This document shows positions 1 through 10,050 of a DNA stretch of 64,000 bases, piece after piece. This DNA comes from Rhodobium gokarnense. GTDB taxonomy: Bacteria; Pseudomonadota; Alphaproteobacteria; Rhizobiales; Rhodobiaceae. The notes beneath the pieces are model-generated. The model saw nothing but the letters and a program-made list of their open reading frames with translations. It was not told the DNA's origin and searched no databases. The number at the start of each line of letters is the position of its first letter. Positions within the stretch are counted from its first letter, which is position 1. Location: the NCBI RefSeq assembly GCF_025961475.1, contig NZ_JAOQNS010000003.1, positions 1-64,000 on the forward strand, given 5' to 3'. Both the position numbers and the translations under genes were made by a program.

Positions 1-38
1 TTCCGTTCGATCGTCCGGTCATAGCTGTTGTCGCGCAT
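1..38 (-). CDS. 5' end of an unidentified gene (partial)
   Basis: Reading leftwards from an ATG at 38 gives MRDNSYDRTIER before the window ends. A GGAGCGACCC ribosome-binding stretch lies directly upstream, which is the main support. Only 12 residues are visible, so no family can be named. It follows the patatin-like gene on the same strand, but a 398-base gap with repeats separates the two, so co-transcription is uncertain. Confidence 0.4.
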   Translation of the reverse strand, partial: MRDNSYDRTIER

Positions 39-128
39 GGGTCGCTCCTTTCCGCGATCCCATCACCGAATATCTGAACTCGCACAGCAATGACGATCGA
101 GGTGTACCTGCTCATGCTTCACTCCGTC

Positions 129-309
129 GTCACCCCGGCCGTAGCGAAGCGGAGAGCCGGGGCCTATTGCCCCTTACCGCACGGTGTGCCGTTGGCGAGC
201 GGGATCGGGCGCCTTGCGCGCGGCGATGCCTTGTCAGATGTCACAGCGGGCTACCGCGTCGAGATGGGCATTGGATACCGGGTCTGCGCCGCGCTCCGCC
301 CGGCATGAC
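129..309. repeat. Family A dispersed inverted repeat
   Basis: The left arm starts GTCACCCCGGCC and runs into a GGGGCCTATTGCCCC block. The right arm carries the complementary GGGCATTGG block and ends CCCGGCATGAC. About 55 bases separate the arms. The same arms recur near 9.9, 23.0, 26.4, 44.1 and 60.8 kb, always outside genes. It lies between the 3' end of the patatin-like gene and the start of the partial gene, and is the only repeat-bearing gap here that is not between convergent genes. Confidence 0.75.
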
Positions 310-436
310 GAACGAGTGAGGGCCGAGGACTGAACGAGTTCGTCGCGGTGACAGCGCAGTTCCGCAGAAACTGCCGCTAACGCCCCTCCGCCAGCGCCGG
401 ACCATCCTCGAAGAAAGCCGAAAACGGCGGGCCCTT

Positions 437-1507
437 TCAGGTGATCTCGTCGCGAAGGTCGATGGTGCCGCGCTCGCCGATGGCGTCGAAATTCTCGTCG
501 AGCCAGTCGCCTGCCATGCGCCGGCCGATATCGCGCAGGTGCTTCAGGAACGCCCATTCGGCATTGACCTTGGACGAGGCGGAGAGTTCGGCGAGCTCGT
601 GATTGCCGTGGATGCGGTGCAGGCGCACGCGGGTGTAGCGGTCCGCATCGAGCCGGCCGTCGTCGAGCAGCCGGGAGACGAACTCGATCGCGCGCAATTC
701 CCGAAGCAGCGTCGAATTGAACGTGATCTCGTTGACCCGGCTGAGGATTTCCCGCGCCGTCCTGGGCACGTCGGCGCGCTCGATCGGGTTGATCTGGACC
801 AGCACGGTGTCGGCCGTATCGGCCTCGTAGAACAGCGGGAAGATCGGCGGATTGCCCATGAAACCGCCGTCCCAATAGGCCTCGCCGTCGATCTCCACCG
901 CCTGGTAGATCTGCGGCAGACAGGCGGACGCCATCACCGCGTCGAGGCCGATCTCGTCGCCGGAAAAGACCTTGATCTTGCCGGTCCGCACATTGGTCGC
1001 GGCAACGAAGAGCCGGATGTCGCCGCAGGCGCGGACCCGGTCGAAATCGACGGCCTCTTCGACGACCTCGCGCAGCGGATTGTAGTTGAGCGGGTTCAGG
1101 AGATAGGGCGAGGCGAAGCGGCTCATGACGTCAAAGGCGAGATAGCTCGGCGTGAGATCGAGGCTCCAGTTGCCCCACAGGACGTCGCCGGGAAGCCGCT
1201 GGATCGGGCTCAGCCGCGCCCGCCACGAGACCTTGCGCCAAAAATCCTTCAGCGCCGCCCGCGCACCCTCCGCGCCGCCCGAACTCCAGCCGTCGGCGAC
1301 GACGACGGCGTTCATGGCGCCGGCGCTGGTGCCGGAGATGGCGGAGATCTTCAGCCGCCCGTCGGCGAGCAGCCGGTCAAGGACGCCCCAGGTGAAGGCG
1401 CCGTGGGCGCCGCCGCCCTGCAGGGCGAGATTGACCGGTTTCGGGCCTTGCGCGTCGGGCGCTTTGCCCGTTTCGCGTTTGGCGGGAGTCTTTGCGGCCT
1501 TGGCCAT
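437..1507 (-). CDS. Patatin-like phospholipase / lipid acyl hydrolase
   Basis: The 356-residue protein has the patatin catalytic set: oxyanion motif GGGAHG (residues 31-36), nucleophile elbow GTSAG (Ser61) and DGG (Asp213), a Ser-Asp dyad hydrolase. A Lys/Ala-rich N-terminus of about 24 residues precedes the domain, and no signal peptide is seen, so it is probably cytoplasmic or membrane-peripheral. It starts 12 bases after the stop of the 3-hydroxybutyrate dehydrogenase gene on the same strand. An operon is therefore likely, suggesting a role in polyhydroxybutyrate granule or storage-lipid turnover. Substrate is an inference. The AAGGAG before the ATG has almost no spacing, so the start is slightly uncertain. 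Confidence 0.88.
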   Translation of the reverse strand: MAKAAKTPAKRETGKAPDAQGPKPVNLALQGGGAHGAFTWGVLDRLLADGRLKISAISGTSAGAMNAVVVADGWSSGGAEGARAALKDFWRKVSWRARLSPIQRLPGDVLWGNWSLDLTPSYLAFDVMSRFASPYLLNPLNYNPLREVVEEAVDFDRVRACGDIRLFVAATNVRTGKIKVFSGDEIGLDAVMASACLPQIYQAVEIDGEAYWDGGFMGNPPIFPLFYEADTADTVLVQINPIERADVPRTAREILSRVNEITFNSTLLRELRAIEFVSRLLDDGRLDADRYTRVRLHRIHGNHELAELSASSKVNAEWAFLKHLRDIGRRMAGDWLDENFDAIGERGTIDLRDEIT

Positions 1508-1519
1508 CTCCTTAAAGCC

Positions 1520-2302
1520 CTAGAGTGCGGTCCAGCCGCCGTCGACGGAGATCGAAGTGCCGGTGATCTGGCGCGCCGGCGGCGAGCACAGAAACACGGC
1601 GGTGCCGCCGATCTCTTCCACGGTGGCGAACTCCTTGGAGGGCTGGCGATCCAGCATGACCTCGCGGATGACGTCCTCGCGGGACATGTTGTGGACCTTC
1701 ATCTGCTCCGGGATCTGCGCTTCCACCAAGGGCGTCATGACGTAGCCGGGGCAGATGGCGTTGCAGGTGATGTCGACCTCGGCGGTCTCCAGCGCGACGG
1801 TCTTGGTGAGGCCCATCATGCCGTGCTTGGCCGAGACATAGGCGGACTTGAACGGCGAGGCCGTCAGCCCGTGGGCCGAGACGATGTTGACGATGCGCCC
1901 CCAGCCGGCCTTTTTCATGCCCGGCAGGGCGGCGCGGATGGTGTGGAACGAGGAGGAGAGATTGATGGCGAGGATCGCGTCCCATTTTTCCGGCGGGAAC
2001 TCCTCGATCGGCGCGACGAACTGGATGCCGGCATTGTTGACGAGGATATCGACCGAGCCGAGGGCCTTTGTCGCCTCCTCGATCAGCCGGACGCAGGCCT
2101 CGCCCTTCGACATGTCGGCCTGGATGTAGCGCGCGGTGACGCCGTACGTCTTCTCGATTTCGGCGGCCAGAGCATGGTCGTCTTCATTGTCGGTGAAGGA
2201 GTTGAGAATGACGTTGCAGCCGGCCTTCGCCAGTTCCTTCGCCGTGCCGAGACCGATTCCGGAAGTGGAGCCGGTGACGACTGCATTCTTGCCTTTAAGC
2301 AT
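1520..2302 (-). CDS. bdhA: 3-hydroxybutyrate dehydrogenase (SDR family)
   Basis: This 260-residue classical short-chain dehydrogenase oxidises (R)-3-hydroxybutyrate to acetoacetate with NAD+, in the cytoplasmic PHB/ketone-body cycle. Visible hallmarks are the cofactor motif TGSTSGIG (10-17), NNAG (89-92), Ser142, and YVSAK with Tyr155 and Lys159. The stretches GIQFVAPIEEFP and EFATVEEIGG are typical of the 3-hydroxybutyrate dehydrogenase subfamily rather than generic SDRs. AGAGGAA lies about six bases before the ATG. It is first in a two-gene unit with the patatin-like hydrolase. Confidence 0.92.
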   Translation of the reverse strand: MLKGKNAVVTGSTSGIGLGTAKELAKAGCNVILNSFTDNEDDHALAAEIEKTYGVTARYIQADMSKGEACVRLIEEATKALGSVDILVNNAGIQFVAPIEEFPPEKWDAILAINLSSSFHTIRAALPGMKKAGWGRIVNIVSAHGLTASPFKSAYVSAKHGMMGLTKTVALETAEVDITCNAICPGYVMTPLVEAQIPEQMKVHNMSREDVIREVMLDRQPSKEFATVEEIGGTAVFLCSPPARQITGTSISVDGGWTAL

Positions 2303-2430
2303 GGTGTTCCTCTTGATCGTATGGGAGCCGATCCCTGACTTTCAGATAAGCATGGCGTCCGATATTGCAATGCACAAGTAATCGCTGCAACGCACAATGA
2401 AGACCCGCGCCCGGCGGCAACTCGCCTCGT

Positions 2431-3327
2431 TCAGGCGAACACGTCCTCGGTGCGCACGATAACCTTGCGGTAGAGCAGCGCGATGGCGGTTAGGTTGAAT
2501 GCCGCCATACAGAGGCTGAAGGCGGCTGAAACGGTCATGGAGACGACCGTATCGGCCGGCGCCGGCAAAAGGCTCTCCACAGTCGGAGGAAGGAGTGGAC
2601 CCAGTTGACCGGTGATACCGGCAACAATCGCAAACACCACGACCCGACCCCGCCAGGGCGCCGTTACAGCCCAGGCTTGCCGTAAACCCAGATCGTCCCG
2701 GCCGAGAGCCCGGTCGACCAGCGCCACCGAGAGGCGCAGTACGATGATACCGATCAAAAGACCGGCGAGCGCGGAGGTCGCCCACCGGAGTCCCGCGGTG
2801 CGCACCCACAAGAGAGTGCGCACCCCTTGCCCCGGCATCTTAACCGCCCAGGGCAGGATGAAGGTGTCGAACACGTAACCGACGCCGACCGCAATGAATC
2901 CAAGGCAAAGCAACGCGAACAGGACGATGAGCGTGATCGAGACGATGCGATAGAAGAATCGTCGCTCGGTCCGACCAAGACGAAGGCCCCGGCTCCACGG
3001 CCGCTCGCCCAAAAGCAGATACCGGTGCAAGCCGAGGGCGGCCTTTAGGTAAAAATAGAATTGGACGACCATGACAAGGGCCAAAGCGGCCAGCACGTCC
3101 AGAATCTGCCTGACAGTCATAAGAGAGAACAGGGCAGCCGCTTTTTCGCCGGTAATCCCGGGGTAGACCCTGTCGAAGATCTCGGTGCCGACCACACCGG
3201 AAACGGCGAACGGCAGGAACAGATAGGCGATAGCGGCCGGGTGTCGGGCGAGGACGGCAAGGCTCTGCGACACAAGCTGAAACAATGAAGCGCTCCCGGC
3301 AACAGTTACGGCCGCGCCCCAGCGCAT
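2431..3327 (-). CDS. Multi-pass membrane protein, paralogue 1
   Basis: Unrecognised integral membrane protein, about 298 residues from the chosen ATG. The frame stays open to 3480, but that would overlap the GFA-type gene by 35 bases and adds a basic, cysteine-containing, non-membrane N-terminus, so the start at 3327 is preferred although no good ribosome-binding site is seen. About six hydrophobic segments are present. The core motif around HRYLLLGERPW and RRFFYR, followed by a LRLSVALVDRALG segment, closely matches the protein at 3924-4745, so the two are paralogues. Function unknown. Confidence 0.75.
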   Translation of the reverse strand: MRWGAAVTVAGSASLFQLVSQSLAVLARHPAAIAYLFLPFAVSGVVGTEIFDRVYPGITGEKAAALFSLMTVRQILDVLAALALVMVVQFYFYLKAALGLHRYLLLGERPWSRGLRLGRTERRFFYRIVSITLIVLFALLCLGFIAVGVGYVFDTFILPWAVKMPGQGVRTLLWVRTAGLRWATSALAGLLIGIIVLRLSVALVDRALGRDDLGLRQAWAVTAPWRGRVVVFAIVAGITGQLGPLLPPTVESLLPAPADTVVSMTVSAAFSLCMAAFNLTAIALLYRKVIVRTEDVFA

Positions 3328-3445
3328 CTGGATACAACCAATACGCGACGAGCCGTTTATCGCATCGGCGACCCGCACCGACAACCGAAGCAATCGGTCG
3401 CAGGTCTTGCATTCGTAGGAGACGACGCGCGACGGCGGAGGCCGG

Positions 3446-3838
3446 CTAGTCCTCGGAGCGACCCGTGCCCTCGCGGTCATTCGCGTAGTGGTGCTTCAGG
3501 GGAAACGCCGGCAGCCAGGATTCGCGCCGGATGACCCAGCTCTCATAGGTCGGCCGGAACCGGTCGGGATAATCGAGAGAGCCGAGGTGGATCTCGACCT
3601 CGTCGCCGGTCCGCGCGAACACCGACGAGCCGCAATCGGGGCAGAAATGCCGGCCCTGGTAGTCGCGGGTCTCGCCCTCGACGGTCACCGCAGCCTCCGG
3701 AAAGATCGCCGAGGCATGGAACAGGGCGCCGTGATGCTTGCGGCAGTCGAGGCAGTGGCAGAGGCCGACCCGGTAGGGGTGCCCCATTGCCGCGAAGCGC
3801 ACCTTGCCGCAGAGGCAGCCGCCGGTGACCATATCCAT
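3446..3838 (-). CDS. GFA / CENP-V domain zinc protein
   Basis: The 130-residue protein has the cysteine pattern of the GFA (glutathione-dependent formaldehyde-activating enzyme-like) fold: Cys8 and Cys10 in GGCLCG, Cys27, Cys29 and Cys32 in CHCLDCR, and Cys66/Cys69 in CPDCGS. These bind zinc. Most family members have no proven reaction, so formaldehyde chemistry should not be assumed. It lies between two paralogous membrane protein genes on the same strand, with an 85-base gap upstream. The C-terminus is short and polar. Confidence 0.85.
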   Translation of the reverse strand: MDMVTGGCLCGKVRFAAMGHPYRVGLCHCLDCRKHHGALFHASAIFPEAAVTVEGETRDYQGRHFCPDCGSSVFARTGDEVEIHLGSLDYPDRFRPTYESWVIRRESWLPAFPLKHHYANDREGTGRSED

Positions 3839-3923
3839 GACCCGTCCTCCCCAACAGTCAGGCTGACCGTACAGCTACCGCGACAGAGGCGATCACCGCA
3901 ATTGCGCGCAGGGTCCCCCGGTA

Positions 3924-4745
3924 TCACTCATTGGCAGCGACCGCCCTCGTCCCGCCAGTGCCCGTTGCCGGCGGCGGCATGAGCCGCAGATAGGCGAGGG
4001 TCACCGCCGCCGTCGTCGTCATCCCGGCAAGGAACAGCATGGCGGTGGCGTTGGTCGCCGTCAGCGCAGCCTTGAAGAAGAGCCCGATCGGCAGCGCCAC
4101 CACGAAGCGGTCGATGCCGGCGCTCGCCATCGCCAGCACGGCGACGATGATGCCGACGCCGACGATCTGGCCGGCAAGCGGCGCCATCCGCTTCCAGGAC
4201 TGCACGAGCCCGACCGGCTTTCGCTCCAGCGCCACGTCGACGAGCACCGGCGACAGCCTGAGCACGATGGCGATGATCGCCGCCGTGGCAAGGAACGAAA
4301 TAGCCTGCGACAGGAGGCCTGCGCCAATGCCCCCAAGAACCCGTTCGATGACGAAGACGCACGGCAGGACGACGGCAAGGGCGATGATGCCGATGGCGAT
4401 GGAATTGTAAAAATAGCGGAATTCCCGCCCGCCGAGCTTGAACCCGGTCGCCCACGGCGCCTCGCCCCGGACGAGGAAGCGGTGCCAGCCGATGACGACA
4501 TTGAGATAGACCGCGGTCAGCGCGATCGTCGCCACCAGCGAGATCAGGACGAGGATCGCCGGCGGCTCCGGCGCCGCGGCAACGCCCTCCGGTCCTGCGA
4601 TGCCGCTCATCTGCGGATGGGTGAGGCGCGAATAGGTCTCGAACACCAGCACCACGGCGGCAAGCGGCATGGCAAGCCGGAGCACGACCTGGAAATAGGT
4701 GAAGACGGCTGCCAGCGCTTCGAAGGCGAGGTCGAAAATCCGCAT
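3924..4745 (-). CDS. Multi-pass membrane protein, paralogue 2
   Basis: The 273-residue protein has about six hydrophobic segments starting near residue 13. It shares a core with the protein at 2431-3327: HRFLVRGEAPWATGFKLGG then EFRYFYN, and LRLSPVLVDVALERKPVG at the matching distance. The repeated charged loop between membrane segments is probably functional. No transporter or enzyme motif is recognisable. It is on the same strand as the GFA gene and paralogue 1, so a three-gene unit is possible. Confidence 0.8.
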   Translation of the reverse strand: MRIFDLAFEALAAVFTYFQVVLRLAMPLAAVVLVFETYSRLTHPQMSGIAGPEGVAAAPEPPAILVLISLVATIALTAVYLNVVIGWHRFLVRGEAPWATGFKLGGREFRYFYNSIAIGIIALAVVLPCVFVIERVLGGIGAGLLSQAISFLATAAIIAIVLRLSPVLVDVALERKPVGLVQSWKRMAPLAGQIVGVGIIVAVLAMASAGIDRFVVALPIGLFFKAALTATNATAMLFLAGMTTTAAVTLAYLRLMPPPATGTGGTRAVAANE

Positions 4746-4967
4746 TTATGGCCCTTTCGGCATCTTTCGTCGTTCAATGCTCGCCCCCGAGCGGGCTGCA
4801 AAATGTCACCGGGGCCGGCTATTCGCAACCGCATTCGTCTATGATAGGGAAAGGTTCCGGCGAAAGGCGGCCGCCAGCAAAAAAGAGCGCGGCCGGCCGC
4901 ATCATTGCCGGCGTTGGCGCCCGACATGACGCCCATGCCGCTGCATTCTGCGATTGCGAGGCTCGCG

Positions 4968-6200
<1,233 letters not shown>

Positions 6201-6260
6201 TGCGGCGGCTGCACGATGGTGCGGTCGTGGCTCTTGCGCGCCAATTGCCCTTTCCTCAGC

Positions 6261-6368
6261 GTCATTGCCGGGCTTGACCCGGCAATCCATAGGGCTTTGA
6301 TTTCAAAAACGAATGTTGAGACGGGCCGTCATGCCTCATGGACCACCGGGTCAAGCCCGGTGGTGACG
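6261..6368. repeat. Family D inverted repeat (CCGGGCTTGACCCGG type)
   Basis: Left arm TTGCCGGGCTTGACCCGGCA (from 6265) is itself nearly palindromic. The right arm, from 6338, reads CACCGGGTCAAGCCCGGTG. The outer parts (GTCATT... and ...GTGACG) are complementary over the full length. It lies in the 234-base gap between the convergent ispG and benE genes. It is the only copy of this family in the window. Confidence 0.7.
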
Positions 6369-6434
6369 CGGAGTGGATGGATGCTCGGAGCGCCGACCTT
6401 TCAGGTCGGGAGCCGGGGCGAGCGTTGCACTGTC

Positions 6435-7601
6435 CTACCCCGCCAGCTCCTTCCTCGTGTCCCAGAGATAGAGCGCGGCGCCGGCCAGAAGCCCCCAGAA
6501 CGCCCCGCCGATCCCGAAGAAGGTAACACCCGAGGCCGTGACGAGGAACGTCACCAGCGCCGCCTCGCGCGTCTCGTCGCGCTTCAGCGCCGCGGCCAGC
6601 GCCCCGCCGAGGGCACCGAGCAGCGCCAGGCCGGCAACGGCCGTGATGAGGAGCGGCGGCGCGACGCTCATGAAGGCGACGGCCGCACCCGCCGTCAGCC
6701 CCAATGCCACATAGGCGATGCCCGCGACCACGGCGGCCCAATAGCGCCGCTTCGGGTCCGGATGCGCGTCCTCGCCGGCGCAGATCGCCGCGGTGATGGC
6801 GGCAAGGTTCACGCCATGGCCGCCGAAGGGCGCGGCGAACACGCTGAAGAGGCCGGTCCAGCGGAACATGGAGCCGGGATCGGGCCGGTACCCGAAACTG
6901 TTGAGGACGGCGATGCCGGTGATGTTCTGGGACGCCATGGTGATGATGAAGAGCGGAATGGTGATGCCGATCATCGCCTGCAGCGTGAAGGTCGGCGCAA
7001 CGATCACCGGGTCCGACCACAGCGAGATGCCGGCGATCCCCGCCGCGTCCGAGCCGAAGGCAATGGCAATCGCCGCCGCAGCAACGGCCGCAGGCATCGC
7101 AAGCAGCCGGTTGATCCGGGCGACGATGAGGAAAGCGGCAACGACAGACAAGCCCACCGCCGGAAACTCGGATATCGCCTGGAACGGCGCCAGGCACAGC
7201 GGCAACACGACGCCGGCCAGCATGGCGCTGGCGATCGGCGCCGGGATGCGCGAGATCGCCCGCCCGAGCGGCTTCCAGAAGCCGGCAAGGACGATCAGTA
7301 CGGCGGTGACGAGAAAGGCGCCGACGGCGGCGGAAAACCCGCCTTGAAGCGTGCCGACGGTGGCAAGGAAGGCGGCGCCCGGCGTCGACCAGGCGATGCT
7401 GATCGGCATGCCGGTCTTGAGGCTCAGATAGACCGCGCAAACGCCCATGGTGACGGAGAGCGCCATCAGGCCCGATGCCGCCTCTTCCGGGCTGGCGCCG
7501 ACGCCCTTCAGGCCTTCCACGACGATGGCGAAGGAGCTGGCAAAGCCGACGAAGGCGACGAGCAACCCCGCCGCCAGGGCCTTCAGCGAAAACGAACTCA
7601 T
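6435..7601 (-). CDS. benE: BenE-type benzoate/H+ symporter family protein
   Basis: About 388 residues, almost entirely membrane-embedded (around 11-12 hydrophobic segments). The N-terminal region, with SIAWSTPGAAFL near residue 75, and the repeated Gly/Ala-rich helices fit the BenE family of aromatic-acid/proton symporters. No benzoate catabolic gene is adjacent, so the substrate is unproven. The frame extends to a TTG at 7613, but ATG 7601 is preferred, with a G-rich ribosome-binding stretch in front. Confidence 0.85.
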   Translation of the reverse strand: MSSFSLKALAAGLLVAFVGFASSFAIVVEGLKGVGASPEEAASGLMALSVTMGVCAVYLSLKTGMPISIAWSTPGAAFLATVGTLQGGFSAAVGAFLVTAVLIVLAGFWKPLGRAISRIPAPIASAMLAGVVLPLCLAPFQAISEFPAVGLSVVAAFLIVARINRLLAMPAAVAAAAIAIAFGSDAAGIAGISLWSDPVIVAPTFTLQAMIGITIPLFIITMASQNITGIAVLNSFGYRPDPGSMFRWTGLFSVFAAPFGGHGVNLAAITAAICAGEDAHPDPKRRYWAAVVAGIAYVALGLTAGAAVAFMSVAPPLLITAVAGLALLGALGGALAAALKRDETREAALVTFLVTASGVTFFGIGGAFWGLLAGAALYLWDTRKELAG

Positions 7602-7681
7602 CGCCCCCCCCAAGAAATGCAGCGGGCGCGGCGGTTGCCCCGACGCCGCGCCCGAAATCTTTCGATCCCTCGTATAGAAGA

Positions 7682-8134
7682 TCAGTTCTTGGTTGTCAGG
7701 ATCTTCTCGATCTTGGAGATGTCATGGCCGGTGAGCGTCTTGTCGACCTCGCCGACGATGCGCGAGGAGACTTCCTTATGGAAGGCCTTGCGCAGATTGC
7801 CGAGGATCATCGGCGGCGCGACGACGATCAGCTCCTTATAGCGGTTCTTGTGCGCGGCCTTGTAGAGGGTTTCCGCGATTTCCTTGGCGAAGCGGTGCTT
7901 CTCGATGGTGTGCCAGTCTGTGTTTTCCACCGATGAGCGATGCGGGCCGGAGCCGTCCACATAGCGGCCGGGCTTGTCGCTGCCCTGGTCGCGCGAGGAC
8001 GGGTTTTCCTGCTCCATGATGCTGACGACCTCCAGGTTCGGATAGTCGGAATCCCCCCCGTTGCGCAGGAACATTGCCTTTTCGCCGTCACCCACCAAGA
8101 CCCAGGCCTCGTGATTGATGCTCAGTCCAGGCAT
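7682..8134 (-). CDS. Host-attachment family protein
   Basis: This 150-residue soluble protein resembles the alphaproteobacterial host-attachment family: an N-terminal WVLVGDGEKAMFLRN strand-loop, a central acidic segment with SSVENTDWHTIEKHRFAKEI, then ELIVVAPPMILGNLRKAF. The family was named from a plant-attachment phenotype in agrobacteria. It resembles eRF1/baeRF-type domains, and its biochemical role is unsettled. AGAGGAG eight bases before the ATG fixes the start at 8134, although the frame opens earlier. Confidence 0.85.
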   Translation of the reverse strand: MPGLSINHEAWVLVGDGEKAMFLRNGGDSDYPNLEVVSIMEQENPSSRDQGSDKPGRYVDGSGPHRSSVENTDWHTIEKHRFAKEIAETLYKAAHKNRYKELIVVAPPMILGNLRKAFHKEVSSRIVGEVDKTLTGHDISKIEKILTTKN

Positions 8135-8281
8135 CGCGTATCGCTCCTCTTTTTGGCGGGCGCACGACAAGCGTCCGCCTCGGTTGTCTTTCGTTGGCGG
8201 AACCGGCGCTCGTCGGTCCCGTAACCATTAAAGGTCGGGTGTCCCAAACAAAGCGTCAAGAGCCGTTCAAAGGTTATCGGA

Positions 8282-8749
8282 TCAGGTGTCGGCAAAGTGC
8301 TTGCGATAAAGCGCCTTGGCGCCGGCATCGACGGTGTCGAAGACGGTCGCAAACGTCTTTGCGGTGCCGCCATAGGGATCGGCGATGGACTCCCGCCGCC
8401 CGAGCGCTTCCTCCAGGAACAGCGCGACCTGCGCCGGGCTCCCGGAAGGCCGGCGCTCCTCTATCCGGCCAAGGTTTTTCTCATCCATGGCGAGGATCAG
8501 GTCGAAGCGAAAAAAATCATCGTCCGTGAGCTGGCGCGCCCTCAAGTGGGAAATGTCGATGCCGTGCTTCGCCGCAACCCTGATGGCAGAGGGCTCCGGC
8601 GGCTGGCCGAGATTCCAGTCCGACGTTCCGGCGGAATCGATGACGAGCCGCCCGGCCGCACCGTTTTCCTCGGCAACGGCCCGGAACGCGCCCTCGGCGA
8701 GCGGCGAGCGGCAGATGTTTCCAAGGCAGACGAAGAGGACGGACCGCAC
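8282..8749 (-). CDS. Low-molecular-weight protein tyrosine phosphatase
   Basis: The 155-residue protein has the P-loop signature C-x5-R as CLGNICR (Cys8 to Arg14, then Ser15) right at its N-terminus, and the general-acid loop DPYGG (Asp124). Both catalytic elements of LMW-PTPs are therefore intact. Start: the frame is open to 9043, but homology begins at the GTG at 8749, preceded by GGGAG about nine bases away, so GTG is taken as the initiator. It is divergent from the pterin dehydratase gene across 106 bases. It could act on phosphotyrosine or, in some relatives, phosphoarginine. Confidence 0.92.
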   Translation of the reverse strand: MRSVLFVCLGNICRSPLAEGAFRAVAEENGAAGRLVIDSAGTSDWNLGQPPEPSAIRVAAKHGIDISHLRARQLTDDDFFRFDLILAMDEKNLGRIEERRPSGSPAQVALFLEEALGRRESIADPYGGTAKTFATVFDTVDAGAKALYRKHFADT

Positions 8750-8855
8750 GAATTTTTTCTCCCGGATTGCTTGAGAAGGCGCCAGGGGGCTCGGAATCGC
8801 GACTGAGAGCCCTACCCTCTTTTGGGATCGAACGCCAAGCATGAGGAGGACCGAC

Positions 8856-9143
8856 ATGGTGGAGAAACTGACCGGAGCCGCACGAACCGAGGCGATCGCG
8901 GGCCTTGACGGCTGGAGCGAGGTAGACGGCCGCGACGCCATATCGAAGAGCTTCCGCTTTTCCGATTTCGCCGAGGCCTTCGGCTTCATGGCCCGCGTCG
9001 CCATCCATGCGGAAAAGGCCGACCACCACCCCGAATGGTTCAACGTCTACAGCAAGGTGGAGATCGTCCTGACGACCCACGAGGCGGACGGCCTCAGCGA
9101 ACGCGACATCGGCCTTGCGAAGACCATCGACGGCATGAGTTGA
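8856..9143 (+). CDS. phhB: 4a-hydroxytetrahydrobiopterin dehydratase
   Basis: The 95-residue protein is a pterin-4a-carbinolamine dehydratase, recycling the pterin cofactor of phenylalanine hydroxylase. It contains the family signature [18 protein letters not shown] with the His-His-Pro active-site segment, followed by [20 protein letters not shown] five bases upstream of ATG 8856 decides the start over the earlier in-frame ATG at 8841. No phenylalanine hydroxylase gene is present in the window. Confidence 0.92.
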   Translation: MVEKLTGAARTEAIAGLDGWSEVDGRDAISKSFRFSDFAEAFGFMARVAIHAEKADHHPEWFNVYSKVEIVLTTHEADGLSERDIGLAKTIDGMS

Positions 9144-9214
9144 CCGGATTGTTGCCAGACGCCGTCATCGTCCCCATGTCATGTGGGACCCGACTTGAAC
9201 CGCGAGGGACGGCA

Positions 9215-9580
9215 ATGACCGCGCAGACCGAAGCACTCGACGGCGAGATCCTCGGCCCGGACCCGGAGGACGAGACCCGCGTGCGCCGCGATTTCTGGGC
9301 CACCGTCAAGCGCGCCGCCCGCCAGGTGCCGATGATGGAGGACGTGGTCGCGGCCTATTACGCGACGCTCGACCCGGAGACCCCGCTGAGGGTCCGCGCC
9401 GTCCTCGTCGGCGCGCTTGCCTATTTCGTCATGCCGCTCGATGCGATCCCCGACATGCTCGCCGTCGTCGGCTTCTCCGACGACGTCACGGTGCTGACCG
9501 GCGCCATCGCCATGGTCATCGGCCACATCAAGGACCGCCACCGGGTGGCGGCAAAAAAGGCGCTGGAGGAGCAGGGGTAG
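9215..9580 (+). CDS. DUF1232 (YkvA-type) small membrane protein
   Basis: The 121-residue protein has the DUF1232 core LVGALAYFVMPLDAIPDMLA near residue 65, followed by a hydrophobic helix ending in IGHIKDRH. The conserved YF-x-x-P-x-D-x-I-P-D pattern is complete. The biochemical role of this family is not known; members are usually inner-membrane associated. GAGGGA lies about six bases before the ATG. It lies 71 bases after phhB on the same strand. Confidence 0.85.
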   Translation: MTAQTEALDGEILGPDPEDETRVRRDFWATVKRAARQVPMMEDVVAAYYATLDPETPLRVRAVLVGALAYFVMPLDAIPDMLAVVGFSDDVTVLTGAIAMVIGHIKDRHRVAAKKALEEQG

Positions 9581-9712
9581 GGCGCACGCTACTCTGCCGC
9601 TTTGCTCCGCCCCCTCTCCCGACTTGCGCCCAAGTCACACACTCCGCCGCGGTGCGCCCCTGCAGCCTGAAGCTGTGCCCCATGGCGGCGTTCTTTCCCC
9701 TATCAACTCAGC

Positions 9713-9801
9713 ATGGATTGCCGCGTCGGCCTGTCGGCCTCCTCGCAATGACGCTGAAACTATTGAGAAAACCGTCATTGCGAGCGCAGCGAAGCAATCC
9801 A
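9713..9801. repeat. Family B inverted repeat
   Basis: Left arm TGGATTGCCGCG...CTCGCAATGACG and right arm CGTCATTGCGAGCGCAGCG then AAGCAATCCA are complementary at both ends, with a spacer of about 20 bases. Copies recur at 23.2, 26.2, 44.3 and 60.9 kb. It lies in the 698-base convergent gap between DUF1232 and the quinone reductase. The stretch 9581-9712 in front of it holds nothing recognisable. Confidence 0.75.
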
Positions 9802-9868
9802 GAGCGACGCAGGCCACGCCGCAGTGCGCCGCTTGCCGAGACTCAGGCAGAAGCCCAAAAAATCAGTC

Positions 9869-10036
9869 GTCACCCCGGCCCTCGAGCCGGGGCCTATTGC
9901 CCGTCTCAATGCGGTATGCCGACTGTTGTTCGGTCGGCTTTCGCACAGGCCGATGCCGTAGCAAGCCCCGCGACGGGTTACCGTGTCGAAATGGGCAATA
10001 GGCCCCGGGTCTCCGCTTCGCTCCGCCCGGGGTGAC
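9869..10036. repeat. Family A dispersed inverted repeat
   Basis: The left arm GTCACCCCGGCC...GGGGCCTATTGCCC and the right arm GGGCAATAGGCCCCGGGTC...GGGGTGAC are complementary over about 40 bases each. The segment next to each arm also pairs (ATGCGGTATGCC versus GGGTTACCGTGTC). It follows a family B copy in the same convergent gap. Confidence 0.75.
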
Positions 10037-10050
10037 GGGGAGAGGAAGGC

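Noticed and set aside
539-2338. A 599-codon frame on the + strand across the patatin-like and dehydrogenase genes
   Set aside because: Both genes beneath it have intact catalytic motifs on the minus strand; the + frame has low-complexity Arg/Gly/Asp composition and no family match.
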